Shown here: positions 43,492-52,429 of the stretch, one piece after another
Layout of the letters: every line of letters begins with the position of its first letter
How positions within the stretch are numbered: position 1 is the stretch's first letter
Origin: Hyphomicrobiales bacterium
GTDB lineage: Bacteria; Pseudomonadota; Alphaproteobacteria; Rhizobiales; Rhizobiaceae
Reading direction: 5' to 3'
Length of the DNA stretch: 54,043 nucleotides
Assembly: GCA_900474095.1 (NCBI GenBank)
Contig: UCOA01000088.1
Span: forward strand, 1 to 54,043
The notes under the pieces: generated by a model
What the model was told of the DNA's origin: nothing
The model's input: only the letters and a program-made list of their open reading frames with translations
The model's database searches: none
Translations under genes and position numbers: made by a program

Positions 43492-44781
43492 TTACGCAGC
43501 GATGAACTCGTTCCAGCGCTTGACCATGTAGCGGTCCTCGTCCATCACCGAGTTCCAGCACGCGACCTTGCCCATGCGCTCTTCGAACGAGCCGCCGTCG
43601 CGCACCGCGCCTGCCTTCTCCATGACCTTGCCTTCCGGCGACATGATATCGCCCTCAGCCGGCTTGCCTTCGATCCAGTAGCCCCATTCGTCGGCGCTCA
43701 TGAATTCCTTGGCCGTGTCCATGGCGGCGGAATAGTAGCCCTGACGGTTGAGGTAACCGCCGACCCAGCCGGACGTGTACCAGTTGATGTACTCGTAGGC
43801 CGCATCGAGCTGCGCGCCTTCGAGATGGGCAGCAAGGCCGAGACCGCCGCCCCACGAGCGGTAGCCTTCCTTGAGCGGCTGGTACTTGCAGGCGATGCCC
43901 TTCGAGCGCACGGCTGCAACGGCCGGCGACCACATCGACTGGATCACGACCTCGCCCGAGGCCATCAGGTTGACGGATTCATCGAACGACTTCCAGAAGG
44001 CGCGGAACTGGCCGTCCTGCTTGGCCTTGATCAGGAATTCGATCGTTGCGTCGATCTCTTCCTTGGTCATGTTGCCCTTGTCGGCATATTTGATGTTGCC
44101 CATGGCTTCCATGATCATCGCCGCATCCATGATGCCGATCGACGGAATGTTGAGGATCGATGTCTTGCCCTTGAAAGCCGGGTCCATGATATCGGCCCAG
44201 GAGGTGATGTCGCGGCCGACGAGGTCCGGACGGATGCCGAGCGTGTCGGCGTTATAGATGGTCGGAACCATGGTGAAGAACTGGGTTTCGCCCTTGGCAA
44301 AGGTCTTGTCGCCCGGTGCTTCCACGAAGCCGACCGTGTGCGGCGCGGTACCCTGCGCAATGACGCTGTCCGGCTTCAGCTTGCCGGTTTTGAAGAGCGG
44401 GACGATCTTGTCGTAGTATTTCAGTTTTTTGATATCCATCGGCTGGATGACGCCGGCCGGAAACACCTTCTTGAGGATCCAGTATTCGATGTCGGCGATG
44501 TCATAAGAGTCCGGCTGGGTAACGGCACGCTGGGCGGCTGCGTCCGAGTCGGTCGCGGTCATCTCCAGGGTGATACCGAGGTCGGCTTTGCACTTCTCGG
44601 CGATCGCATTGATGTTCGAAACGCCGGTGCCGAACTGGCGCAGCGTGATCGGGTTCTGCGCCCAGATGGTCGGGAAGCCGGTGATCAGGCCGGAACCGAT
44701 GACGGCGCCGGTCGCCGCGGCACCGGTCTTCAAGAGGCCGCGCCTAGAAATTCCCTTTGGAGTCTTGTTTTCGGTTGTCAT
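43492..44781 (-). CDS. Polyamine/spermidine-type ABC transporter substrate-binding protein
   Basis: A 429-residue periplasmic binding protein with a twin-arginine signal (SRRGLLK at residues 12-18; cleavage near WAQN). PotD-type features follow: AVTQPDSYDIADIEY, YNADTLGIRPD, SWADIMDPAFKGKTSIL and AYEYINWYTSG. It is 34 nt downstream of the ATPase gene and 8 nt upstream of the RIME-like repeat. The Tat signal distinguishes it from the Sec-exported binding protein of the first polyamine-type operon. The ligand is unknown; the operon racemase hints at a chiral ureide or amino acid. Confidence 0.88.
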   Translation of the reverse strand: MTTENKTPKGISRRGLLKTGAAATGAVIGSGLITGFPTIWAQNPITLRQFGTGVSNINAIAEKCKADLGITLEMTATDSDAAAQRAVTQPDSYDIADIEYWILKKVFPAGVIQPMDIKKLKYYDKIVPLFKTGKLKPDSVIAQGTAPHTVGFVEAPGDKTFAKGETQFFTMVPTIYNADTLGIRPDLVGRDITSWADIMDPAFKGKTSILNIPSIGIMDAAMIMEAMGNIKYADKGNMTKEEIDATIEFLIKAKQDGQFRAFWKSFDESVNLMASGEVVIQSMWSPAVAAVRSKGIACKYQPLKEGYRSWGGGLGLAAHLEGAQLDAAYEYINWYTSGWVGGYLNRQGYYSAAMDTAKEFMSADEWGYWIEGKPAEGDIMSPEGKVMEKAGAVRDGGSFEERMGKVACWNSVMDEDRYMVKRWNEFIAA

Positions 44782-44814
44782 GTCAGTTCCCTCTTTTTTG
44801 ATGTTGATAAAGGA

Positions 44815-45903
44815 TTAGGCGGCCACACGGCCGAGGAGCACGGCGTCCTCCAGGCCCCAGCTCAGCGGGACCGCATCGCCCACGGATACCGGTTTCTCGA
44901 AATAATCCGCGTCGGTGGCGATGACGGTGAAATCGTCGCTGCCGGCGCCGAGAACGGTGATTTTCACGGAAGCCCCGCGATATTCGACGTTCGACACGAT
45001 GCCGTGGAAACCGAGCGTCGTTTCGGACGGCGCAGCGAGCCGGACCCGGTCCGTGCGAACACCGATATCGATTGGCGATCCGAGCGTCTGGGCCGGACCT
45101 GCGACGGTGAATTTTTGCCCCTCGGCCACTTCCAGCGTCACCTTGCCATCGTCGCTTTCGACGACCCGGCCGGTGAGAACATTGTGATCGCCCATGAAAC
45201 GGGCGACGAAGGCGGTTGCCGGTCGCTCGAACACTTCCCGCGGTGATGCAGCCTGCTCGATGCGCCCGTCATTCATGATGACGATGACATCGGCCAGCGC
45301 CATCGCCTCTTCCTGGCTATGGGTGACATGCACGAAGGTGATCCCAAGGCTCTTCTGCAGCTTCTTCAGTTCAGCCCGCATGCGGATCTTCAGAAACGGA
45401 TCGAGCGCCGACAGCGGCTCATCGAGTAGCAGGGCTTCCGGATCGGTGATCAGCGCGCGGGCAAGCGCCACGCGCTGCTGCTGGCCACCCGATAGCTGCG
45501 CCGGACGCCGGTTGGCATAGGGCTCCATCTGCATCAGCTTCAGCATTTCCAGCGCCTTGGCGCGGCGTTCCTCTTTGTCGATACCCTTCATCTTGAGGCT
45601 GAAGGCGACATTGTCGACGAGGTCGAGATGCGGAAACAGGGCGTAGGACTGGAACATCATCGCCGTGCCGCGCCTGGCCGGCGGGAAATCGGTGACGACC
45701 TTGTTGCCGAGGCGGATATCGCCAGAGGAAATGCTTTCATGCCCGGCGATCATTCGGAGCGTCGAGGTCTTGCCGCAACCGGAGGGACCAAGGAAACAGC
45801 AATAGCTGCCGGAGGGAATTTTCAGGCTGATGGAATGCACGGCAGTTGTGCTGCCATATACTTTGGAAACGGATACGATATCGATTTCAGCCGCTTTGGA
45901 CAT
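44815..45903 (-). CDS. Polyamine-type ABC transporter ATPase (PotA family)
   Basis: A 362-residue ATPase with Walker A GPSGCGKTS (about 39-47), Q-loop MFQSYALFPHL, signature LSGGQQQRVALARAL (near residue 138), Walker B LLLDEPLSALD and H-loop VTHSQEEA, followed by a TOBE-like C-terminal domain from about residue 270. It is the first gene of the operon, unlike the first polyamine-type operon where the binding protein comes first. It is divergent from the GntR gene across 266 nt. Confidence 0.9.
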   Translation of the reverse strand: MSKAAEIDIVSVSKVYGSTTAVHSISLKIPSGSYCCFLGPSGCGKTSTLRMIAGHESISSGDIRLGNKVVTDFPPARRGTAMMFQSYALFPHLDLVDNVAFSLKMKGIDKEERRAKALEMLKLMQMEPYANRRPAQLSGGQQQRVALARALITDPEALLLDEPLSALDPFLKIRMRAELKKLQKSLGITFVHVTHSQEEAMALADVIVIMNDGRIEQAASPREVFERPATAFVARFMGDHNVLTGRVVESDDGKVTLEVAEGQKFTVAGPAQTLGSPIDIGVRTDRVRLAAPSETTLGFHGIVSNVEYRGASVKITVLGAGSDDFTVIATDADYFEKPVSVGDAVPLSWGLEDAVLLGRVAA

Positions 45904-46072
45904 CCAGTCTCTCCTGTGACGGCAGATCTAATGCATCCAGCGTGCCAAACCGGACAAGAATTATAAGCGACTGAAATATCTGCGTTATCTACGATGGCAA
46001 AAAGTTCTGCGATTTTTCGAACGTTAGGCTTTGCTTAAAATATATGCGTTTGTCTGCAATATACGCAAAAAA

Positions 46073-46082
46073 TCGTATACAA
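46073..46082. promoter_or_regulatory. Candidate FCD/GntR operator in the divergent promoter
   Basis: TCGTATACAA fits the general GntR/FCD half-site pattern (T-N-GT-N-N-AC-N-A) and sits in an AT-rich stretch between the divergent ATPase (45903) and GntR (46170) genes. It is the best match seen in that gap. The divergent gap also holds AT-rich stretches near 45981 and 46040 that could form the promoters. A 10-bp match is weak evidence. Confidence 0.4.
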
Positions 46083-46169
46083 TTTAGCCATCCGTGTGAT
46101 GACAAAATCGCGATTCACTTTGCACAAAAACCCAGATAGTATGACCTGCAGAACCCGGAATGAGCCCTG

Positions 46170-46874
46170 ATGAAAACCGCAGCAGTTCCCGCCGACGACC
46201 AGATCGATGTCAGCACGCAATCTATCCGCGATTCCATCCGCGATGCGATCGTCGATCGCCGGCTGGCGCCCGGCACCAAGCTGTCGGAGGCGGATGTCGG
46301 CGCGCTGTTCAACGTCAGCCGCACACTCGTGCGCGGCGCCTTGCAGGCACTCGCCTATGAGGGCCTCGTCAATGTCGAGAAAAATCGCGGCGCCTTCGTT
46401 GCCTACCCCTTGCCCGAAGAAGCGCGGCAGATATTCGCCACGCGCCGGCTGATCGAGCCTGGCATTCTGCGCGAAGCGGCAAAACATATGGGTCCCTCAC
46501 ATCTTCAGCATCTGCGGCAGCTGCTGACGGAAGAAGGCCGCCTTATGGCCGAGCGCGGCCAGTCGGCCCGCCGCGCCGAGATCAAGGCCTCCGGCGATTT
46601 TCATCTGATGCTCGCCTCGATGACCGGCAATGCCGTGATGCAGCGATTCATGGATGAACTTGTCGCCCGCTCATCGCTGGTCATCGCGCTCTACGGCCAG
46701 TCGGCGATTTCAAGCTGCGGCCATCAGGAACATCAGGATATCGTCACGGCGATCGAGAGCGGCGACCTCGATCGCGCTTGCCATCTGATGATCCACCACA
46801 TCGACCATATCGAGGCCGACCTCGACATGCGCGAAAACAAGGGCAGCGACCTTCGCGAAGCCTTCAAGCTCTGA
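46170..46874 (+). CDS. GntR-family regulator with FCD domain
   Basis: A 234-residue regulator. The N-terminal winged HTH (SIRDAIVDRRLAPGTKLSE, LFNVSRTLVRGALQAL) is typical of GntR; the C-terminal all-helical FCD domain starts at about residue 80, with metal/ligand residues in GDFHLMLA, CGHQEHQDI and MIHHIDHIE. FCD regulators usually bind an organic acid or amine breakdown product and repress the adjacent operon. Its divergence from the ATPase-binding protein-permease-racemase operon suggests it represses that operon. Confidence 0.9.
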   Translation: MKTAAVPADDQIDVSTQSIRDSIRDAIVDRRLAPGTKLSEADVGALFNVSRTLVRGALQALAYEGLVNVEKNRGAFVAYPLPEEARQIFATRRLIEPGILREAAKHMGPSHLQHLRQLLTEEGRLMAERGQSARRAEIKASGDFHLMLASMTGNAVMQRFMDELVARSSLVIALYGQSAISSCGHQEHQDIVTAIESGDLDRACHLMIHHIDHIEADLDMRENKGSDLREAFKL

Positions 46875-46916
46875 TTTTACGCCTCCCTCAAGATTGCCGG
46901 CCTGATCGGCTGGAAG

Positions 46917-46933
46917 CGATGCGCGGCGCATCG
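46917..46933. terminator. Hairpin between convergent gntR and araC genes
   Basis: A perfect 7-bp stem CGATGCG/CGCATCG with a 3-nt loop lies between the two convergent stops. No T tract follows on either strand, so it is only a weak terminator candidate. Confidence 0.35.
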
Positions 46934-46964
46934 ACCGCCTTGCATTTTCCAACAGCAACGCCAA

Positions 46965-47864
46965 TCACGGCCAGTCGGCGTAGCCCGAGGACAGCACGCC
47001 GTTTTCCGAACCAGAGGAAACACGGGCCATTTCGCGGTAACCGGCCGGCGAAAGCCCGGTCTTGCGCTTGAAGAAATGGCTGAAATAGGTCGGATCACGA
47101 AAGCCGAGGCTATCGGAGATTTCCTGGATATTGCGGGCCGACCGCTCCAGCCTGAGCCTCGCCTCCTGCACCACCCGCTCGTGCAGGAGCTGGATCGGCG
47201 AGCGCCCGAGTGCCCGCTGGCAGATCGAATGCAGCCGATCGGTCGTGACGCCCAGCTCCGCGGCGTAGTCGCTAATCGGCCGGTGCTGGCGAAACCACAC
47301 CTCCACCAGTTGCCGATATCTCTGCAGGGCCGAGCCGCTTTCACCGCGCCCACGCTGCTCGGCCTTCTCGCCGCCCGATGTGCGCCATACGGCCATCAGG
47401 ATCAGCCGCATATAGGCGGACACGACCATCCAGGAGGCGCGGTACGGATCGCTGAGTTCCCGCACGAAGCCGGAAATCAGCGGATTGATCTCATTGACCG
47501 ACACGGCGTCCGGTTCTTCGATCAACTTCGGCTGCTCGATGAAGATGCGCAGCGAATAGGATTCCACCTTGTCGCCGATCGCATCGACCATGATCTGCGG
47601 CGACGCGCCGATCAGATAGGCTTCAGCTCCGGCGGCTATCGAAACCTCGCACTGAGCCTGCGGTGGCAGGAAAGCGAGCGCCGGACCTTGCAGCCGCCGA
47701 TGCTCGCCCGCGTCGAATTCAAGCTCGGCCTCTCCCTCCGTCAAAAGGAAGAAATGATGAAAATCGGCATAAAGCCCTTTTTGAAAGCGGATGCGCCGAT
47801 ACGACAGGGACGGTTCCCGCCGCTCGCCGCGCGCGTGATGATGGATGCCACCATCTGTCGCCAT
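46965..47864 (-). CDS. AraC-family transcriptional regulator
   Basis: A 299-residue AraC regulator with an N-terminal cupin-like ligand domain (LTEGEAELEFDAGEHRRL, ALAFLPPQ) and two C-terminal HTH motifs (ISDYAAELGVTTDRLHSI, then IQEISDSLGFRDPTYFSHFFKRKTG; each under family patterns). The frame is open much further upstream, but the ATG at 47864 has GGAGGAAG about 8 nt ahead, and the extended part overlaps the divergent gene in the other direction. It probably controls the divergent aldehyde dehydrogenase-Liv operon in response to an aromatic compound (inference). Confidence 0.88.
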   Translation of the reverse strand: MATDGGIHHHARGERREPSLSYRRIRFQKGLYADFHHFFLLTEGEAELEFDAGEHRRLQGPALAFLPPQAQCEVSIAAGAEAYLIGASPQIMVDAIGDKVESYSLRIFIEQPKLIEEPDAVSVNEINPLISGFVRELSDPYRASWMVVSAYMRLILMAVWRTSGGEKAEQRGRGESGSALQRYRQLVEVWFRQHRPISDYAAELGVTTDRLHSICQRALGRSPIQLLHERVVQEARLRLERSARNIQEISDSLGFRDPTYFSHFFKRKTGLSPAGYREMARVSSGSENGVLSSGYADWP

Positions 47865-48102
47865 CGCATTCTTCCTCCAGAACACCCAATCGAAGTCATA
47901 AATACCAGATAATAACAATATTAACCCAATAAAACACATTCCATCCCTTAAACATCGGCGTAGTCTTCCCTCATCAGCCTTTGGGAGGAGGCACCTCAAC
48001 AGACCCATGCAGGACACGCGGCCCTCTCGGCCCGGCCTTTGCGTGCGTGCATCTCCCTTCAGAAATACGCAGGCCCAGCCTGCAGGCGAATGGGTGGGAA
48101 CG

Positions 48103-49554
48103 ATGTTTGTGGCTAAGCTCATGATCAACGACGAGGCGGTCGATGCATCCGATGCGTCCACCTTCGAGCGCGTCGATCCGCTGACCGGCGATGTCGCGAC
48201 GATCGCCCCGGCGGGTTCGATCGCCGATATGGCAAAGGCCGCCAATGCCGCAGCCGCCGCCTTCCCCGCCTGGTCGGAAACCGGCCCCGGCGAACGGCGC
48301 CGGCTGTTGAATGCCGCCGCCGACATCCTGACCGCCCGCACGCCGGATTTCATCGCCGCCATGACCAGCGAAACCGGGGCGACCGCGCAATGGGCGGCGC
48401 TCAACTGCGGCCTTGGCGCCGATATCCTTCGGGAAGCCGCAGCAATGACCACGCAGGTCACCGGCGAAATCATCCCCTCCGGCATACCGGGCAGTCTCGC
48501 CATGGCCGTGCGCCAGCCGGCCGGGGTCTGCGTCGGCATCGCGCCCTGGAACGCACCGATCATTCTTGGCGCCCGTGCCATCGCCATGCCGCTCGCCTGC
48601 GGCAACACCGTGGTTCTCAAGGCCTCCGAACTCTGCCCCAAGACTCATAGTCTGATCGGCGACGTCATGCGGGCAGCCGGTTTTCCGCGCGGCGTCGTCA
48701 ATGTCGTGACCAACGCGCCGAAGGACGCGGCCGCCGTGGTCGAGGCGCTGATCGCCCATCCTGCCGTCCGCCGCGTCAACTTCACGGGCTCGACGCGCGT
48801 CGGGCGGATCATCGCCGAATCCAGCGCCCGGCATCTGAAGCGCTGCCTGCTCGAGCTCGGTGGCAAGGCGCCGTTCATCGTGCTTGCCGACGCAGATATC
48901 GACGAAGCCGTCCGCGCTGCCGCCTTCGGCGCCTTCATGAATCAGGGCCAGATCTGCATGTCGACGGAACGGCTCATCCTCATGGACGAGATCGCCGACG
49001 AATTCGCCGGCAAGTTCCAGGCGAAGGCCGAGACCCTCGTCGCCGGCAGCCCGCGGGATGGCAATACGCCGCTCGGCACGCTGATCAACGCCGAGGCCGT
49101 CCGGCGTATCAAGGGTCTGATCGACGATGCATTGCAGAAAGGCGCGGTCCTCGTCTGCGGCGGCGTTGCCAACGGCACGCTTATGGATGCCACCGTGGTC
49201 GATCATGTGACGCCGGCCATGCGCATCTATCGCGAGGAGAGTTTCGGGCCGGTGGCGGCAATCATCCGCGTCGGCAGTGCCGATGAAGCGGTGACGGTCG
49301 CCAACGACAATGAATACGGCCTCTCCTCGGCCGTCTTCAGCCGGGACATCAATGCTGCCCTCGCCGTCGCCAGGCGGCTCGAAACCGGCATCTGCCACAT
49401 CAACGAGGCAACGGTTTCCGATGAGCCGCAAATGCCCTTCGGCGGCGTCAAGTCGAGCGGTTACGGCCGCTTCGGCGGCAAGGCGGCGATCGACGAATTC
49501 ACCGAACTACGCTGGATCACCTTGGCATCCGGCAAACGGGATTATCCGATCTAG
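48103..49554 (+). CDS. Aldehyde dehydrogenase, vanillin/salicylaldehyde type
   Basis: A 483-residue NAD(P)-dependent aldehyde dehydrogenase. Catalytic Cys285 lies in GQICMST, Glu251 in LELGGK and Asn150 in PWNAP. The GQICMSTERL segment and the N-terminal part resemble vanillin and salicylaldehyde dehydrogenases more than betaine or succinate-semialdehyde enzymes. I started at ATG 48103 because this is where family homology begins; an ATG at 48007 is in frame, but its GGGAGGAGG is 15 nt away. It is the first gene of the operon with the Liv transporter, suggesting uptake and oxidation of an aromatic aldehyde or its precursor. Confidence 0.85.
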   Translation: MFVAKLMINDEAVDASDASTFERVDPLTGDVATIAPAGSIADMAKAANAAAAAFPAWSETGPGERRRLLNAAADILTARTPDFIAAMTSETGATAQWAALNCGLGADILREAAAMTTQVTGEIIPSGIPGSLAMAVRQPAGVCVGIAPWNAPIILGARAIAMPLACGNTVVLKASELCPKTHSLIGDVMRAAGFPRGVVNVVTNAPKDAAAVVEALIAHPAVRRVNFTGSTRVGRIIAESSARHLKRCLLELGGKAPFIVLADADIDEAVRAAAFGAFMNQGQICMSTERLILMDEIADEFAGKFQAKAETLVAGSPRDGNTPLGTLINAEAVRRIKGLIDDALQKGAVLVCGGVANGTLMDATVVDHVTPAMRIYREESFGPVAAIIRVGSADEAVTVANDNEYGLSSAVFSRDINAALAVARRLETGICHINEATVSDEPQMPFGGVKSSGYGRFGGKAAIDEFTELRWITLASGKRDYPI

Positions 49555-49627
49555 GCATCCGGGTGCCGGATCGGCGGAAATGAACACACGAACGGGCTGG
49601 GAGGCCTGCAACAGGGAGGAAAATTTC

Positions 49628-50941
49628 ATGAACGCCCGCAACGGAAAATTCGATCAGGCATCTTTGACCCGCCGCTCTTTCATTGCCGCGGCGGCAGCGG
49701 GCAGCGCAGCGCTCGCCCTGTCGGGCCGCACGGCTTTCGCCCAAAGCGGCGAGACGCTGAAAGTGGGTTTCATCAGCCCCCGCACCGGCCCGCTCGCCGG
49801 CTTCGGCCAGACCGACGGCTATGTGCTCGACCTCGCGCGCAAGGCCCTGGCATCCGGCTTCCAGGCAGGCGGCAGGACATTCCAGGTAGAAATCCTCGAT
49901 CAGGATACCCAGTCCGATCCGTCCCGCGCCGGCCAACTGGCGAAGGACCTGATCAACAACCAGGGTATCGACCTGATGCTCGCCGTTTCCACCCCGGAAA
50001 CCATCAATCCGGTGGCAGATGCCTGCGAGGCGGCGGGTATCCCCTGCCTCTCCACCGTCATGCCCTGGGAAGCCTGGTATTTCGGCCGCGGCGCCAAGCC
50101 TGGCGCACCCTCGCCGTTCAAATGGACCTATCATTTCGGCTTCGGCGTCCACGAGTTCTTCAAGACTTATGTCTCGCAGTGGAACCTGATCGAGACCAAC
50201 AAAAAGGTCGGCGTCATGTATCCGAACGACGCCGACGGCAATGCCATCCGCGCCAATCTGGCCCCGCTTCTTGCCAAGGAAGGTTTCACGATCGTCGATC
50301 CCGGCGCCTATGAGACCGGCACGACGGATTTTTCCGCCCAGATCGCCCTCTTCAAGCAGGAAGGCGTCGAAATCTTCAACTCTTTCCCGATCCCTCCGGA
50401 TTTCGCGGCCTTCTGGCGTCAGGCGGCCCAACAGGGCCTTACCCGACAGGTCAAGATTTGCCAGGTGGCGAAGACCGGCCTCTTCCCCTCCGACATCGAG
50501 GCGCTGGGCGATCTCGGCTTCAACATCTGCAGCGCCGCCTATTGGCACAAGGCGTTCCCCTACAAGTCCTCCCTGACCGGTGTCTCCGGCAGCGAACTTG
50601 CCGATGGCTATGAGGAGACGAGCGGCAAGCAATGGACGCAGCAGCTTGGCGCCAGCCTGTCGCTGCTCGATGCCGGCTTCGAAGCCCTGAAAGCGGCAAC
50701 CGACGCCAAGAACAAGGAGGCCGTCGCGAAGGCGCTGAGCACCTTGCAGACGACCACGATTGCCGGAAAGGTTGATTTCACCAGCGGACCGGTGGCCAAT
50801 GTCTCGCCCGGCCCGATCATCGGAGCGCAGTGGGTCAAGGCGCCGGAGGGCAGCAAATTCACGCTCGATTACGTCGTCACGGAAAACGCCACCGACCCGA
50901 ATGTGCCGGTGGGGGTCAAGACTGTTCCCTATAATGGATAA
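49628..50941 (+). CDS. Branched-chain-amino-acid-type (Liv) ABC binding protein
   Basis: A 437-residue type I periplasmic binding protein with a twin-arginine signal (LTRRSFIA, residues 13-20; cleavage near TAFAQ). The mature N-terminus LKVGFISPRTGPLAGFG is the classic start of LivJ-type proteins. The ATG is fixed by GGGAGGA 7 nt upstream. Its last 8 nt overlap the LivG-like gene. Such proteins carry amino acids, amides, ureas or aromatic acids, and the leading aldehyde dehydrogenase favours an aromatic ligand. Confidence 0.88.
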   Translation: MNARNGKFDQASLTRRSFIAAAAAGSAALALSGRTAFAQSGETLKVGFISPRTGPLAGFGQTDGYVLDLARKALASGFQAGGRTFQVEILDQDTQSDPSRAGQLAKDLINNQGIDLMLAVSTPETINPVADACEAAGIPCLSTVMPWEAWYFGRGAKPGAPSPFKWTYHFGFGVHEFFKTYVSQWNLIETNKKVGVMYPNDADGNAIRANLAPLLAKEGFTIVDPGAYETGTTDFSAQIALFKQEGVEIFNSFPIPPDFAAFWRQAAQQGLTRQVKICQVAKTGLFPSDIEALGDLGFNICSAAYWHKAFPYKSSLTGVSGSELADGYEETSGKQWTQQLGASLSLLDAGFEALKAATDAKNKEAVAKALSTLQTTTIAGKVDFTSGPVANVSPGPIIGAQWVKAPEGSKFTLDYVVTENATDPNVPVGVKTVPYNG

Positions 50942-51704
50942 CAGTTCCGTGCGGCAGCAAGTCAGGAAGACACCGCCGGGAGAAACCTTTCTCTCGGCGA
51001 AGGGGATCCACAAGCGCTTCGGGGCGCTTGTGGTTCTCGATAACGTCGATTTTTCCATGGGCGAGGCCGATGCGGTCGGCATTGTCGGCCCGAACGGTGC
51101 CGGCAAGACGACGCTCCTGAGCGTGCTCGCCGGCGCCTTCCCGCCGAGCGCCGGAACGGTCCGTTTCGACGGCCGCGACGTCACCGCGCAAGCAGCGGCG
51201 AACCGCTGCCGCCTCGGCCTCGTGCGCACCCATCAGGTTCCAAAACCCTTCAGCGGCATGACGGCCTTCGAAAACGTCCTTGTTGCCGCGACCCATGGCG
51301 GTGCGGCCAGCCGCGACGAGGCCTATGAGAGCGCGGTCGACTCGCTGACGCTCTGCGGCATGCGTGGCGTCGCCAATCGTCAGGCCGATACGCTCGGCCT
51401 GCTCGATCGCAAACGTCTGGAACTCGCTAGAGCGCTGGCAACTAAACCCAAACTGATGCTTCTCGACGAAATCGGCGGCGGCCTGACAGACGGCGAGGCA
51501 CAGGAACTGGTTGGCACGATCCTCGAACTACGCCGCCGCGGCATCGGCATCGTCTGGATCGAGCATATCGTCCATATCCTGCTGCAGGTCGCCGAACGGC
51601 TGATCTGCATGGATGCCGGCCGCATCATCGCCGACGGCGAGCCTAAGACGGTCATGGGCGATGCCGCCGTGGTCAAGGCCTATCTCGGAGGCACACCCGC
51701 ATGA
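50934..51704 (+). CDS. livG: Liv-type ABC ATPase (LivG family), variant signature
   Basis: A 256-residue ATPase with Walker A GPNGAGKTT (about residues 53-61) and Walker B LMLLDEIGGGL. The canonical signature LS(Y/G)GQ is replaced by LGLLDRKRLELARAL, a form that I have seen in some LivG-type proteins, so this may be a subfamily feature rather than a defect. It begins inside the last codons of the binding-protein gene and overlaps LivF by 4 nt. Confidence 0.85.
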   Translation: MDNSSVRQQVRKTPPGETFLSAKGIHKRFGALVVLDNVDFSMGEADAVGIVGPNGAGKTTLLSVLAGAFPPSAGTVRFDGRDVTAQAAANRCRLGLVRTHQVPKPFSGMTAFENVLVAATHGGAASRDEAYESAVDSLTLCGMRGVANRQADTLGLLDRKRLELARALATKPKLMLLDEIGGGLTDGEAQELVGTILELRRRGIGIVWIEHIVHILLQVAERLICMDAGRIIADGEPKTVMGDAAVVKAYLGGTPA

Positions 51705-52429
51705 GCCTCATCTCCATCCGCAATCTCGAAGTCCACCACGGGCTGCTTCAGGCCGTTCGTGATGTCAGCTTCGATCTCGCCAAGGGCGACGTCCTGGCGC
51801 TGGTCGGCGCCAATGGCGCCGGCAAGACGACGCTCCTGCGCTCCATCGCCGGCGCGCATCTGCCGGCATCCGGCCGCATCCTGCTCGGCGATGACGACCT
51901 CACCGCCGTCCCCTCGCACAAGCGCATCGCCATGGGCATCGCGCTGGTGCCGGAAGGCCGCCGCCTTTTCTCTCAGATGACGGTCGAGGAAAACCTGCTG
52001 CTCGGGAAAACCGCCGGTCGGCAAGGTGACTGGACCATCGATCGCATCTTCGACGCCTTCCCCAACCTCGTCCCCCGCCGCCACGCCAAGACCGGCCATC
52101 TCTCAGGCGGCGAGCAGCAGGCGACAGCGATCGGCCGGGCATTGATGAGCAACCCGGATATTCTTCTGCTCGATGAAGTCTCGCTCGGGCTTTCGCCGCT
52201 GGTCGTCGATCGCGTCTATGCCCAACTCCAGTCGCTGCTCACCTCCGGCACCACCATCGTGCTGGTCGAGCAGGATCTCGGCCGCGCCATGGCGGTCGCC
52301 AACCGCGTCATCTGCATGCTGGAAGGCCGCATCGTGCTCGACGAGCCGACGCGCGGCGTCACCCGCGACCAGATCACCGAGGCCTATTTCGGACTGCATC
52401 GGACGAACACTGAAAGGACGGCATCGTGA
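51701..52429 (+). CDS. livF: Liv-type ABC ATPase (LivF family)
   Basis: A 242-residue ATPase with Walker A GANGAGKTT (about 36-44), signature LSGGEQQ and Walker B LLLDEVSLGLSP. It pairs with the LivG-like ATPase. The LVPEGRRLFSQMTV segment is characteristic of LivF. It overlaps the permease gene by 4 nt. Confidence 0.9.
   Translation: MSLISIRNLEVHHGLLQAVRDVSFDLAKGDVLALVGANGAGKTTLLRSIAGAHLPASGRILLGDDDLTAVPSHKRIAMGIALVPEGRRLFSQMTVEENLLLGKTAGRQGDWTIDRIFDAFPNLVPRRHAKTGHLSGGEQQATAIGRALMSNPDILLLDEVSLGLSPLVVDRVYAQLQSLLTSGTTIVLVEQDLGRAMAVANRVICMLEGRIVLDEPTRGVTRDQITEAYFGLHRTNTERTAS

Noticed and set aside
46965-48641. Long 558-codon reading of the AraC gene
   Set aside because: The upstream 259 codons overlap the divergent aldehyde dehydrogenase gene; the ATG at 47864 has a good ribosome site and gives a normal AraC length.
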